A DNA stretch of 64,000 nt, taken from contig CM056582.1 in the NCBI GenBank assembly GCA_029721435.1, positions 42,676,611 through 42,740,610 of the forward strand, read 5' to 3'. Below the pieces are notes generated by a model. It was not told where the DNA came from. It worked only from the letters and a program-made list of their open reading frames with translations, and did not search any database. This DNA is from Gymnothorax reevesii. Taxonomy: Eukaryota > Chordata > Actinopteri > Anguilliformes > Muraenidae. A program made the translations under genes and the position numbers. Of this stretch, positions 36,032 to 48,081 are shown in pieces (the stretch's first letter is position 1; each line of letters opens with the position of its first letter).

Positions 36032-38534
36032 CATTTGATCATGGTAAAAGTAGTGCAATTCGCCCCAAGTAGTCAAAGTACCATCATAATCATATGCAGT
36101 ATTTTTTTCAGTATTTCACCTGAATTAATTCAGACATTAAATTGGATGGTAGCATTTTAGTTGTGAAAACAAACCCAGTTGTACCTTTAAGAGGTTAAAT
36201 TCACATGCAATACCTGAATGAGGTATGGAATACTAATTTAAATTCTGAAACTCAAATGATTAAATGATTTCCATTCATTAACTCTTTGTCGCATAGAGTA
36301 TGAGCAAATGCCACCAATATATTAAAATTGGATATTGCTCCTCTGGGACCATTTGATGGGATTTGCGCAGTTTTGTTTTTGGTAAGGGTTCAAGTGGGCG
36401 GTCAGTCTGTCAGTTATTTTAGACAGTATGCATGTGGGGTGACAGGAATAATGTGAAGTTGAAGAAACCTGGTTATTGATATTCCTGATGTCCAGTATTC
36501 TGGACATGGCTTATTTGAGCTGTTTGCCTGGCACGCATAATGTTCAATATTGTAGACAGAGCATAGACTCAGATGTACTCCAACAAATACATATTCATTG
36601 GAAAGCTTATGTGTTTCAGAGTATGCTATATAATGTATTTAATTCCTCCAACAGCTAAAAGTCTGATCAAAATTTGAATTTCATGAGAATATTTCTGACT
36701 TCCGTCAACTGGATGCTGTCATTTGTTGTGAATATGTGACTTCAGTAGGAGGCCTATTGGAAAAATTCTGAACAGGAAATGTCCTATAAGATATGCACTG
36801 TATGTTTTCTGGGTATCTGTGAGTCTAGACACCATTAACCCCCTTAAAATATGTCCAAAATATTGGATAATATATGCAACAAACGGTTAATTTTACCCTG
36901 TAAATTTTACCAATGAGATTTTTTCGGGGCATTACTTGAAAAATAACAAATGTCCTGAAAATCGGTGGGTACACAGATAGATTAATGAATTAATACAGTA
37001 GTCAAAATAAAATTTTGGAAATACGCACTGTAGAAATATTGTGGAAGCCTATATATTTTAAAACATTCAGACCGAAACGGCTCTACCCGTTTTTGCCAAT
37101 AAATCATTCTTTTGGAAATGTGATTGTTTAGAATGTGGCTCAGAACGGGAGAAATGGGAAGCAGTTGTTTGACTGACAGACAGAGGATTGAGATGTTAAT
37201 AGAGAAATGGGTGAATGGATTGAAAGAATTAAAATAAATCCCTCTGCTGTTTGGTGTGGCTCCTTTGCCACTCCATGAAGGCCAAGTGTATCTTTAAGAA
37301 TGAGGCATGCTGGGAGGAGGTGATGACCTCACTTCCCCTATGGGAAGATGGACTGTGCAGTTTCAAATTGCATGTGACCTGGTTAATCCATCGAGGTCAA
37401 TGGCAATTTGTCTCTGGAGAGACATGATTTTCCAGGCATACCGATATAATTTAAATAATGTCATTTGGATTATTTCTTATTTTTACATTTTTTTAAATTG
37501 GGGTTGATTACTGCTGCCATCTATATTTACTGCATGTAAAAAAATTAATTCTTGAGATCACAGATAATATCATTTCTAAAAAAATTATGTAGAAAATCAG
37601 CAGGTACTGTTGCTGTTGATATACTAATGGATCATACATTTAACCCTTTAAGATCCAAGTCTTATCTCATGTTCTCTTGCACACCTAGAAGAAGCTTTTG
37701 GGTTTTATCAGATTTACAAATGAGACACGAGTGTCGAGGCTCTCGACAGAATGAAAGGACTAGTGTTATTGTGCGTACTTATTGCCGAATTGCCCGTTTA
37801 TTGTCAAAAATGGCCATTAAACAGCCTAATGCTGTTTGGTGTAAGTTATAATAATGTTTAGATTTCTTCCGTAGGACTGAAATGTGCCAAACACATGACA
37901 AACATTGTCACATATTACAAAGTTTGATTGGAAGACCGGTGCGAGAAACTAAGTTGTGAGTTGAAAAAAGAAACAAATATATTTCTAAGATTTTCTGTAC
38001 TTGTCATATTTATAGTCAAACATTCACTGATAATGTGGAGAACAGTGTGCCTTTAAACTGGTGGCATTGGCATGAACACAGCCATCGACTGAACGCAGGT
38101 AATAAACTCAGCACAATGACCAGCATTTCCAGTACAGCGCTGGCCCCTGTCACAAAACAGTTACCGCGTGTTAACCTTTACAGTTTACCGTTTGGCCACA
38201 TCAATAGTCGCTTGCGTCTTTAATCACGGGAAAAGTATCTACTTACGGCCAGCGGCCAGTGAGAGATGAATCATCCCTCCATTGCCAGTTAAAGGTGTCA
38301 TAAATCAAGCGGTGAAAAAATGCGACAGTATCGATCTGAATAATTTGCACTCGTTCTGTTACAGAAGACCCGGCGAGATTGTGAACCAATAAATCATGTC
38401 GAAAACGTGCTTCGGGATGCAGGAAAACTCCGGCGGTTCAGGGTGAATTGGGGCACTCGAAGGAAACTGCATTCAGTAATGTGGCAGAAATCTTTAGCCG
38501 CATCACAGCCCATTTATTGTGCAAAAAAAAAAAG

Positions 38535-38563
38535 TTATATATATATATATATATATATATATA
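38535..38563. repeat. (TA)n microsatellite
   Basis: About 14 TA units after a poly-A of 11. Confidence 0.92.
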
Positions 38564-39039
38564 GGCTGAACAGAGAGTTTTCTGTCTGTTCTGTTGAAGC
38601 AATTCAGGTAATGAGAGGTGTTGAGATTTATTGAAAAATTATGAGGAAAAAAATCTTGCCTTTTTGAGTGATTATCAGCAATTTGGCAAGTCCAAAATAC
38701 ACAGTATTTCATGAAAACAAAACTGTCAGGTTAGTGGTCATCTTCACACGGGATATTAAAAGATATGTTACGTTCGGCATCAGGCATTAGATGAACCGGT
38801 TATAACGTTTTAGAAGCAGAGCTTGTTTCCTTCCACCATTAGTTTACTCTCATTCTTTTGTCCTGAGAGACAAAGAGAGTGTGAGAGGGAGACAGATAGG
38901 TAGAGAGAAGTTGCCCCACAGAACCCTATTTAAAGGATTAGGGAGACATTCCCCCCTGTTCAGGGTGGATGGAGATGCAGTTGGCACCATAATTAAATGG
39001 ACAGTAATGCATATTTTTCTTATTTTTAGTCTGTCAGCA

Positions 39040-39410
39040 TCAGGATCTGAATCTAAATGAACTTGCATCTTACATGCTAAAGAGGTGACTGAAGGCAAAA
39101 CTCTCCCAAAACTAGAGGCCAAACCTCCGCCAAGGCAGCACAGCCCGAATCTTCGCGAGTGGGTGCAAAGTGGAGTTATCACGTGTCATATGATTTCAAG
39201 ATGGCTGCCGTGGCGGCCATATTGTTTCACTGATCGCGATGAAAATCAATAGGGTCCTTCCTTGATGTAATAGCAACACACCCACAAAATCTCAGACAAA
39301 TGCGTGCATTACTTTTTGAGTTATGTTGTTCACAAACAGACAGACAGACAGACAAAAAAACGGGTGAAAACATAAATTCCGGCTCAACTTCGTCGGCAGA
39401 GGTAACAATC
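39040..39410 (+). repeat. Dispersed fish repeat ending in (ACAG)n
   Basis: The stretch with CCAAACCTCCGCCAAGGCAG (39119-39138), then TTACTTTTTGAGTTATGTTG, (CAGA)n at 39335-39354 and GGGTGAAAACATAAATTCC is a familiar dispersed fish repeat. Its class (possibly the 3' end of a retroelement) was not determined. Confidence 0.55.
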
Positions 39411-40529
39411 AGAACTGAATATGGCTGCAGCTCAGGCCCAACAGAGCATCACCCAGGATGATACTCGGGGTCTATGTGTCACAGACATCAAGCAGTCATT
39501 CAACACAAAGGAAATGCCAAAGTTATTATTAGAATATAGAATTATAACTTTATTCACCGTTTTATTTAAGCGTCCAATATTTTTTGATGTGTCCAAAAAC
39601 CGGGGGCGGGGGGACTACGTTCCAAAGGGGGCTGTCATTCCTAAATAGTTTATCTGATGAGGATGAAAACACTCAAATATGCACTTCAACCTTCACACTA
39701 TTGTATCCTAGCAAACTCCCGAGTGCAAGATGAGAATCAGAATACACACACACACTCGTAGAGGGTGTGCCTCGTACTTCTCTCAGTGTGAGTGGAGCCT
39801 AGGAATGGGGTGTCTGCAGACAACATATTAGGATGTCGCTCTGGGAGTCGGCAGCGCCAGACCTATCTCTGGTGACAGCGAGTACTCGGACACTGAGACT
39901 CTGGGAGGCCAGTTAATTCTCTCCTTTGGGGACAAGGCCAGCTGTTTCCCCACAGAGGACATTTGGACATTGTCAGCAAACGGCTCGGCAAGAGGTGCAA
40001 TGTGCTGATGTCAGGGCCGGAGGGACCTTCTGCAGTGGGGCCTGAATGCATATTAGTGGGCCTCCCTGATGATAGTGCTCTGCAGGTGTATGGGCTGACA
40101 GGAAGCTGCTGCTCAATGACAAGCCAGTCCATTTATGGCAAAGTGGGTTCAATCTTCCCCTAAATTGGGAATTGAATAAATCAGAAGCAGGGTCCTGAGG
40201 TGTAGTGTTGGGTGCTCCCTTTTGGCCTCATCTTCCTCCATGTGATGTGAGGGTGAACAGCGGTGGAGCGGCGTCGATTGGGAATACTCTTGGACCTCAC
40301 TGTGAAAGCATTTTTGTGTCCTAGTTTTTGGCTCCATAAGATGAAGCTCCAAGGAAAAGATGTAATTTCACTGGTGATTATGTTTCCATCAAAATGTTTT
40401 CAAAATTATTTGCAAATTCCAAAAAAAAAGTGAGCAAAAGATATACAAAAACAACTTTTCAGCTTTCAGGAACCAAAGCCAGGTAGCTAGTGCTCTGTCA
40501 TATCATAACTCATTCAGAAAGTAAGTGTT
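39411..40529. other. Intron, nothing recognised
   Basis: No repeat or exon recognised. The 39820-40140 stretch has a more balanced base composition than its surroundings and could be a conserved non-coding block, which cannot be judged without an alignment. Confidence 0.4.
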
Positions 40530-40700
40530 GCACAGTGGCACGGTGGGTAGCAGTGTTGCCTTAAGAAGGTCGTGGATCTGAATCCGACGTTTCTTGTGGA
40601 GTTCGCATGTTCTGTCTGTACGCGTGCGAGTCTTCTCCAGGTACGCTGGTTTCTTGGCGCAGTCTAAAGACATGCATGCTAGGCAAACTAGTGTTTCTAA
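40530..40700 (+). repeat. tRNA-derived SINE, sense copy
   Basis: Reads GGCACGGTGGGTAGCAGTG (A box), AAGAAGGTCGTGGATCTGAA (B box region), then GTGGAGTTCGCATGTTCT and AGTCTAAAGACATGCATG. This is the common fish SINE; an antisense copy is at 53283-53468. Confidence 0.8.
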
Positions 40701-41919
40701 AATTTTCCATGGCTGAATGAATGGCTGCAATCTCTATTATTGATTCCTGGGATGTCCCTTCTACATTGTGCACCAAAACAGTTAAACACAAATCCCACCA
40801 CTGAACACTCCCAAAATGGAGCTTTCTTCATGGACAATGGTCAAATTTTACTGCTAACCAATGGAAGTACAGAAAAAGTAAAAGCTGTTCTAGTTGGGGC
40901 TCCGCGCACTGGCTTTAAGTATTTCCGTTGTTTTAATGTCTAAATGCAGTGTTTTTCTCTTGCATTAGCTTTTGTTGTTTGCATGTTTTTTACTTTGCAG
41001 TGTTTCTGTTTTTACAGTGCGTTTCTCCAACTGGACATGTTTTGGGCAGTTGCAGCGCGTTTGCCCCTGTCAGCCACCATAAAAACACGCCTATGATTAA
41101 TTAAGAATTGAAGTACCACCCCTTTGAACATTGCACCTTACTTTGTGCCCTGATAAGCCGCCATTAAGCCAGCAAAAGTGGATTTGGACACGCCCTAAAT
41201 ACACTTGCGCCACACATTTCAGACTATGCGCTTAAATAGTTAAAATAGGGCCCACTGCCTCACTTGTTGCCTATCCCACCAAGTAACTGCAGGCAGCCAT
41301 GATGTTGACATCAGGGTTCTGTCAAGACTACATAATCTGTGTCAACTGTTTTTAATGAAATACAAACATTTATTTATGATTTTTCTTTTTATTAAATTAG
41401 CATTTGGAAATTCAAATATGCTTTTTATCTTCAGCACCACCACTGTGGAAAACAAAAAGTAAACATCTAAATCCAGATTTTAATTTTTAAAAATGTTGGG
41501 TGCTGAAGACTTTTGCACAATACTGTAGATGAGTACACCGTGTACCAAAGCAAACCATGTGTATTGAAGTATTTTGTACTGAACCTTATCCTCAGAAACA
41601 TGATTGAATAAACTCTGGTGGAGTACCTATCCTGGGCAAATATGTATGAAGAGTTTAGTTGACACTAAGCGTTAAGCTGTGTGACGAAAGGCGCTTTGCA
41701 AAACAACAGCCTGCATTTAGGGATCAAACTAATATTTTGTTTAAGAAAGCTGCATAGTTTACAGGCCTAGAGTATCAAATGAGATATTTCATTTTGAGGA
41801 GGACTGGCTTATCTCTGGGATCTGAAACTAGCAACAGACACCATATGGCAACATGTTTTGGTTTAATACATTTTTTTTTCCTGATTGAATACACCGATCA
41901 GCCACAAGCTTAAAACCAC

Positions 41920-42069
41920 CTGCCCATTATCGTGAAGGTCCCCATCGTGCTGCCGAAACAGCTCCATCAAGCTGATGTCACTTGACTTCCCAAACTCAGG
42001 GTTTCCCAGCGGAACATTCTCCAGGGTATAACATGCCCTCCACCAACTTGTCTTCTTCCCATGGTGCAT
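41920..42069 (-). pseudogene. Tc1 transposase fragment (middle part)
   Basis: The minus strand reads MHHGKKTSWWRACYTLENV followed by PLGNPEFGKSS. This matches the family's region with a GRRQAGGGSVMLW-type motif followed by FCWETLGP, here much altered. It ends against the terminal repeat, so the C-terminal catalytic part was deleted. Another fragment, from the N-terminal half, lies at 43770-44060 beyond the nested insertion. Confidence 0.6.
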
Positions 42070-42311
42070 CCTGATACCATCTCTTCCCAGGTGATTGGTT
42101 CACATGCAGCCAGTCAAAGAATGATGCAAAAGAAAAGGGGACTCACTGGATCAGGTGACCTTCTTCAACTGCTCCAAGGTCCAGTTTTAAAGCTTAGGTC
42201 CCTGTTTGGGGCGCTTTTAGAGGTTGATTTGGGTTAGTGTGGGCACTTTCATTGGTCTGCAAGCTAAAAAGTGCAATACACAGTAGGGTGTGATGCACTG
42301 CGTGTTGTGAC

Positions 42312-43750
42312 CACTGATCTATATGGAATAACTGGATTGCTGACGTGATCGAGAACTGCGTTGGGAGGTTGAAGCAAGCGGGAGTGGTCGAGCGGCCATT
42401 TTACTGTGCCCGGAAATATGGAACCGTTATATAGTATTCTATGGCAGAGAAGCGCAGATGTGCAGCCTTGTAATGCAGAGCGACATTTTTTGGGGGATGT
42501 GGCGAGACAGTGCACTGGCTGTAGTGAAGATGGATACACATAAATTAATTTCAACGAATATATTGATTATGGCGATCTACTTTAGCGGCAGATAATGTGT
42601 CATTGTTAGCCCAGCTAACGGTTATTATTGGAACAATTCAAATTAATGTTCGCTAACGTGATCCATCAGGTTTGCCTAAAGCTACCTAGATTACCGAACT
42701 GAAGTTAAACAGATCAATCATTGTCACACGGCATAAATCAGATAATCCAGTAAAACTGCTGTGTAACGCTGTCTATAATATTAGACCAGACTAACTAGAC
42801 AACAAAACCAGGTGTTGACTGGTCTAATCATTACAGTAAATTTATGCCAGCTCTAAAAAAGGCTAATGTTCTGCTGACACTCAATTACCGTTGACGGACA
42901 AATTTAATTCTGCCAGGTTATCAATGAGGATGTAACGTTAGGGCTCCTTGAATAGATAATGTGATTCACACTCGACAATGAATGGCAGGCAGTTTCTCAA
43001 TGCACAACTCACTTCACTTCTCATGTGGACGCTGATTTAGCGACCCTGATAAGTTTACATTGCGTTCTCTTCAGCGAACCCACTTTTGCTTCGTAGGAAA
43101 ATTAGCCTACAGCTTCATGGCAGCTACTGAGTGAAGCGCAAGAGAAAACTCATTTCAAGACATCCGTTGGGAGTTACATATGCGTTATGCACAATTGAAT
43201 CTCACACCCAGTGTTTCTAAAATAAAGACAACAGTTGACAGGAGGCGAGCTTACGGCTACTTTATTTTTTCATTAAGTTTTTAAATCCCCACCCAGAATA
43301 ATAATAATACGTTCAGGATTGATGTCTTGTCTTCTTCAGTCTCAGTGACTGACTTTGGACTTCAATTTCGTTGTACCGCTGCCCCACTCAGGCGAGATGT
43401 AGAAAAATCCGCATAGATTTCCTTTGGAACGCACTCATTGGTCGTACTGTCAAATGCTGATATCATCCATTGAAAATGTCGAAGGCACGTTCAACTGCTG
43501 CCTACTGTAGTTAAATCTGCGGTCCTTGAGGCATTTTCGTACAGTCAAGTCGATCTGAGGAGGAAACATAAAAAGCCGCTTCTTCCTTGTCTGTGAAAAG
43601 ATATCTTCTCAATTAACTATATCGTTGGCTGCAACGTGTTCAATGTGAGTAATGTTCTGAGAGATTATAGTTGGGCATACCAACATGGCGGCAGGGTTAC
43701 TTCAAAATTATGACGTCATCAGCTATCCAGTTCTTATATATAGATCAGTG
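42312..43750. mobile_element. 1439-bp DNA transposon with perfect 8-bp target duplication
   Basis: The ends read inward CACTGATCTATAT then (G/A)ACTGGATTGCTGACG on the left, and CACTGATCTATATATAAG, AACTGGATAGCTGATGACG on the right, about 35 bp of imperfect inverted repeat. The flanking GTTGTGAC at 42304-42311 and 43751-43758 is a perfect 8-bp duplication of host Tc1 sequence. Eight-bp duplications occur in hAT and P-type superfamilies; CACTG ends do not decide between them. No transposase was recognised, so it is non-autonomous. Confidence 0.88.
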
Positions 43751-44187
43751 GTTGTGACACATTTTGTATGTAAAAATGAGTGAATTCTCAGGGACTTGCG
43801 CCACAAATGCCCTTCTGTCAGTTTTGACCAGGCGGGATGGCCCTCATAGCCCTTGTGCATTGAGTCTTGGGCGCCCCAAAAACGTTCGTCAGTTCCCGGT
43901 TTGTCACTGGTTGGACCACTGTCAGTAGGTACTCGCAACTGCTAACTGGGAGCACCCCAGAAGTTTTGCCACTTCAGAGATACTCTAATCCACTCATCAG
44001 GCCAAAAAAATTTGCCCTGGTCAAAGTTCTTCAGTTGCTATTTCTCTCACATCCAACACATTGAATATGAAAAATGACTTTGCTTACTGTCTAAGATCTG
44101 TCTGTATACCTTGATGTGTGCCATTGTTATGGGATAATCAGCAGTATTTGCTGCATCTGTGCATTTTAATGTTTTGGCTCATTGGTG

Positions 44188-46049
44188 TTTGCCTCTTCTT
44201 AACGAATGATGTGAAGACCTCAATCATGTGACTTCTCATCCTGTGGCTTCATTGTAATCAGAAAACAGTTTTTACAGCAGAATGAAAAATACATTCATCG
44301 AATGATATGGAGAGTAAAAAAATCATTAGTACAAAAAGATAATTATGATGATAATGGGTTAAAAAATATCTAGGGAATAAACACATAAAGGACAATTATT
44401 CTAATATATTCTGAGAGAGAGAAAGAAAAAACTGAAACCAGCTGCATAAGTTACCCATTTAAGGCCGTTATCACTGGGGCAAAATGTTCCTAATTTATTT
44501 TTTGAGAGCCCCGCATATTCATTTGTGTTAGTTTCAGAACGTTAATGGAATTACAGATAATTGATTGCTTTCCCATTGGCGATAATCTTCAGAGCGAACC
44601 GGCATCCATCATGCGGTTGTGTCACCGTCAAGCGAATTCTTTCCCCCTTAATTAGCTGAATTTTGTTTTGCTTTAACGTTAGACTATTTTCTTGCGGTTG
44701 TGATAAACACCTCATGAGCATCAGACTGCAGTGCAGAAAGTAGAATTTTAGGGACTGGTGTTTGAGCTTTAGTCCAGTTGTTAGCATTTTATGTCATCAC
44801 CTTGTAAATACACTTTTAATGGGTCAGTAGGTGTGGTGTGACTCTGATTATCTTTACTCCAGCTCTGCAGTTTTTTCCTGGATTTCTGTGAGAGGTCAAA
44901 GGCTTACTGAAGAGAGTGTCCTTGACAGCTGTTTGAAAGTTTGAAACAGAATCAGGAAAAAGGAATTCCGGTTCTGCAGCAGTTACTTTTTGACATACTA
45001 CAGATGGATAATGACAACTGGATTGTGCTCTGTAATTCAATGTTCTACTGTACATTTCATCGAAGAGTCTATTATGGCACTAGTAAGTTCATACTTTAAT
45101 GTCGTCATTGCCATATTTGGGGTTAATGAGTCTGAGCGGTCCACTTGAAGTCTTGCAGAGTTTCGATCATTTTGGATCAATTCAAAAATGGCACAAGTTG
45201 TTGCTATTTTACACAGGTCTGTTGCTCTATGGACATTGGACTTCGGAGATAAATGTTCAGTATTATATGAATGAATGATCCCCCCCTGCCCCCCAAAAAA
45301 TCTTTTTTTTTTACCCCTCAGATGCTGATGAGATGTGGTTTGCCAATTTGTCCTTTCAGATGTGTCCAATTTCTGTAGTGTTCCCCCTCATTTGAGGACG
45401 GTCACACAAGCGTGTGCTTCCTCTGAGAGGAAGGAAGACCGGTGCGTCCTTTCACTCGGAGTATGCACCAGCTGATCTGGAGAGCAGCGCAGCTGACAGA
45501 GCTGGCGCGAGCAATATCGTAAACGCCATGTCGCCCAAACGCGTTTCTATGGGGAAGTTAGGCAGGAAGAGCACCATTCAAATGACTAGAAAGCTCCTTC
45601 CTTGGCCTGCAGTGTCACTAATCAGGCCATTTTAATTCCTCCCATTGAGCAACTCTGAAGAAACCAGAAAACTTAGTTTACTATTGTGTCGCTGGCCTCC
45701 TGTAATCTGGCTGTTAAAGCACATAGTTTTTGAAATTGATTTGATTGGCTTGATTTGTTATGCATTCACCTGAGAATCTTGGTTTGCCGTCTGTCCTGAT
45801 GGGTTCTTTCTACACTGACTGACCGCGCTTACCACTGTTAGAATCCGGGGATGAAAACGTTATGTATTTTTGAAAATATTTCTGAAGTAGCAGATTCATG
45901 AGTAGCAGATTTTTGAATCTTCTAAATCCAGTCACTTGAAAACTGCCAGATGAAAATGAGTTCTTTGAAAACTTGACAAAAAAATAAAAGTACAGCCTCC
46001 GGCCTGCCTGCCAGAGGCAGCTGTTTGACCAGTCTGGCGTGACCTTTTG
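44188..46049. other. Intron, nothing recognised
   Basis: No TIR pair or exon seen; a T-run lies at 45302-45311. Confidence 0.5.
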
Positions 46050-46370
46050 CAGTGGTCACCAACCCTGTACCTGGAGATCTATTACCCAGTTGATTTTCAA
46101 TTTAGCTGTAATTTAGCACAACTCATTCAACTAATTGGCTGTTCCATGCAGATATGTAGCTGTTGAATGAGGCGCACTTTGTTTGGGTCAAAGTGAAGAC
46201 CTACAGGATGGTCGATCTCCAAGAACAGGGTTGGGCAGCCCTGCTCTAGCTTTTGATTGAGATGAGCTTTGTCCGGGTTGGAATTAGTACCTACAGGACC
46301 ATAGATCACCAGGAACAGGGTGGGGCAGCCCTACTGGTGGATCTCCTCAACCAGGGTTGGTGATCACTAA
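46050..46370. mobile_element. hAT-like MITE with internal duplication (321 bp)
   Basis: The ends are CAGTGGTCACCAACCCTG and, inverted, AGTGATCACCAACCCTGG, followed by GGAGATC on both sides. This is the well-known fish MITE with CCTACAGGAYGGTAGATCTCC-like cores. The right-hand module is present twice (about 46200-46250 and 46290-46335: CTACAGGA ... CAGGGTKGGGCAGCCCT), which makes it longer than a simple two-arm copy. No clean target duplication. Confidence 0.75.
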
Positions 46371-47891
46371 ACTGCAGGTTAATAGTAGCTATCCAGTAAT
46401 GCTCAGGGAATGCTGTGATTAAACATGCCACATATCTGGCCTTTATCATGAAGAAACATGAGAGATGTTTCATAAGGAGTTTTTTAAGCAACACAAATTG
46501 GTTAGAATGTCTTTGTTGACTATTATATTGTAAATTAGTGGAGTTCCTGATTTCTGATATTCAGAGATATTTGGCTCTAATGAAGAAGCTGGAGAAAATT
46601 GTCCCCAGTGCTGGTGTTTTCCCAGAGCACATTAAGTATTGCATAAAAGCAATATGAAATTGCGCCTGCCTTTAGTTTTTATCAGCAAAGCACGTCTCCA
46701 GTGTTTCTGTGGCTATGGTTTATGAAAAAGATGATTATAATGCCCACATGCGAGTCTGCACAACGAAAGTGCTTCTCGCTACGTTTTTTTCCGTAGGAAT
46801 CCTGACTAACATTGGCAGTTACACGGTCACAATTTGATTCAGTCTGTTGCATTGTTGCATTATCCTCATCATGTACGCCTGATGGTTGAGGTTCCTGTAT
46901 CAGATGAGATTGGTCTCACAGCTTATTTTGTGGTTCAACCTAATTCTTTTTTGCCCAACGTTTAATGGGCTATTCCACATTTTTCAGAGTTTATTTGTAC
47001 AAAAGTATTATATGTCATGAGTGTGCTAATGTCTGTCTGTACCATGTGGTTTTGATTTGGACAGACAGTATTTTGTTTTTTAATTTTTAAAATGATGGGC
47101 ACTGTTTTCCACATTTTAGTCAAACGCACTTGGTATAATGTCCTTTAAAATGAAAGAAATACATTTTTTGCGTACCCTCTGTGTATGTCTGAGGCAATTA
47201 TTTTATGATCATATTTTGCTTGGTATGATTCAGTGCAAGCCACTTAGTCTAAACTAATCTTGCAGGACAGACTAAAATGCAATGTCTTTAAAATGTATGG
47301 TGTCTTCTCATGTGTTCTAAAGAAACTGACAGCAGAAGGACAGAGATGAAAAATGATCCAATATGTTACACTCTCATCTGTTTTATATAGTACAGAAGCT
47401 GGCTTCGTCATGGCAGATTATTACCAGATTAGATTTCATCGGACTGGGAGGCTTTGGTTTTATTTAACCCCATAAAACCGTCAAATGCGGCTGTTTTATT
47501 AAAACCTGTGGAACTTCAGACCTATTATAAACTCCACTGGAGATCCTAAGCTTTCCAATGCAAATATGTCCTGCTGAATTACAGGGAAGTGTAACCCTTA
47601 AAATTACTCCGGAGGCTTTAGCCCTGTTTCTCGCTCTTGCCCTCATCACTTGCAACTCTTCTATCTGCCATTTCTACCAGGGCACATTCTTGAAAAAGAA
47701 AAACTTGTTCTCAATGGAACTTCACTGGTTAAATAATGGTTAATAAATTAGGCGCATTTCATGCTTAAAGCAGTTATTTGCCATCTTAAGTTACACTTTG
47801 ACAGAAATATCCATGTGTACCATTAAGAAAAACAGCAATCTGAGATTGCAAATGCAGCCAAGGCTGAACAGTTCCCCGTAAGCAAGGACCA
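46371..47891. other. Intron, nothing recognised
   Basis: Unremarkable AT-rich sequence. Confidence 0.5.
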
Positions 47892-48081
47892 CACTTTAAA
47901 AAAAAAAAAGTTTTCTTCAATGAAAAAAGTTAGTGTCCAGGCTGCCTTAAAATTTCAAGTTAACTGAATTTAAGATTATAAGTTGAATATTGCCTCAATT
48001 TATCATCTCAAGTTCAATGATCTTAAAATTTTAAGGCAGCCTGGACACTAACTTTTTTCAGGTTTTTTTTTTTTTACAGTG
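47892..48081. mobile_element. Fold-back MITE (190 bp)
   Basis: The arms TGAAAAAAGTTAGTGTCCAG ... GCTGCCTTAAAATTT (47921-47955) and their inverse (48026-48060) are identical over 35 bp, and outer CACT(T/G)TAAAAAAAAAAAA tips pair as well. The near-perfect arms suggest a comparatively young insertion, or one able to correct itself as a hairpin. Confidence 0.85.

Larger units (their letters stand above)
31351..38534. other. Intron, mostly unrecognised
   Basis: Aside from the simple repeats and MITE listed separately, no exon, TIR pair or known family was recognised. A G-run (34661-34671) with a C-rich stretch after it, and poly-A tracts near 32530, are low complexity. Confidence 0.5.
41892..44187 (-). 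mobile_element. Tc1-like transposon interrupted by a nested element
   Basis: The left end CACCGATCAGCCACAAGCTT and the right end, inverted, CACCAATGAGCCAAAACATT are the tips of a widespread fish Tc1 lineage. Only 42310 and 43750 are joined in the uninterrupted family, so 42312-43750 is an insertion. The transposase is on the minus strand: N-terminal remnants at 43770-44060, a middle fragment at 41940-42070. The C-terminal half with the second D and the E is missing. Confidence 0.85.
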
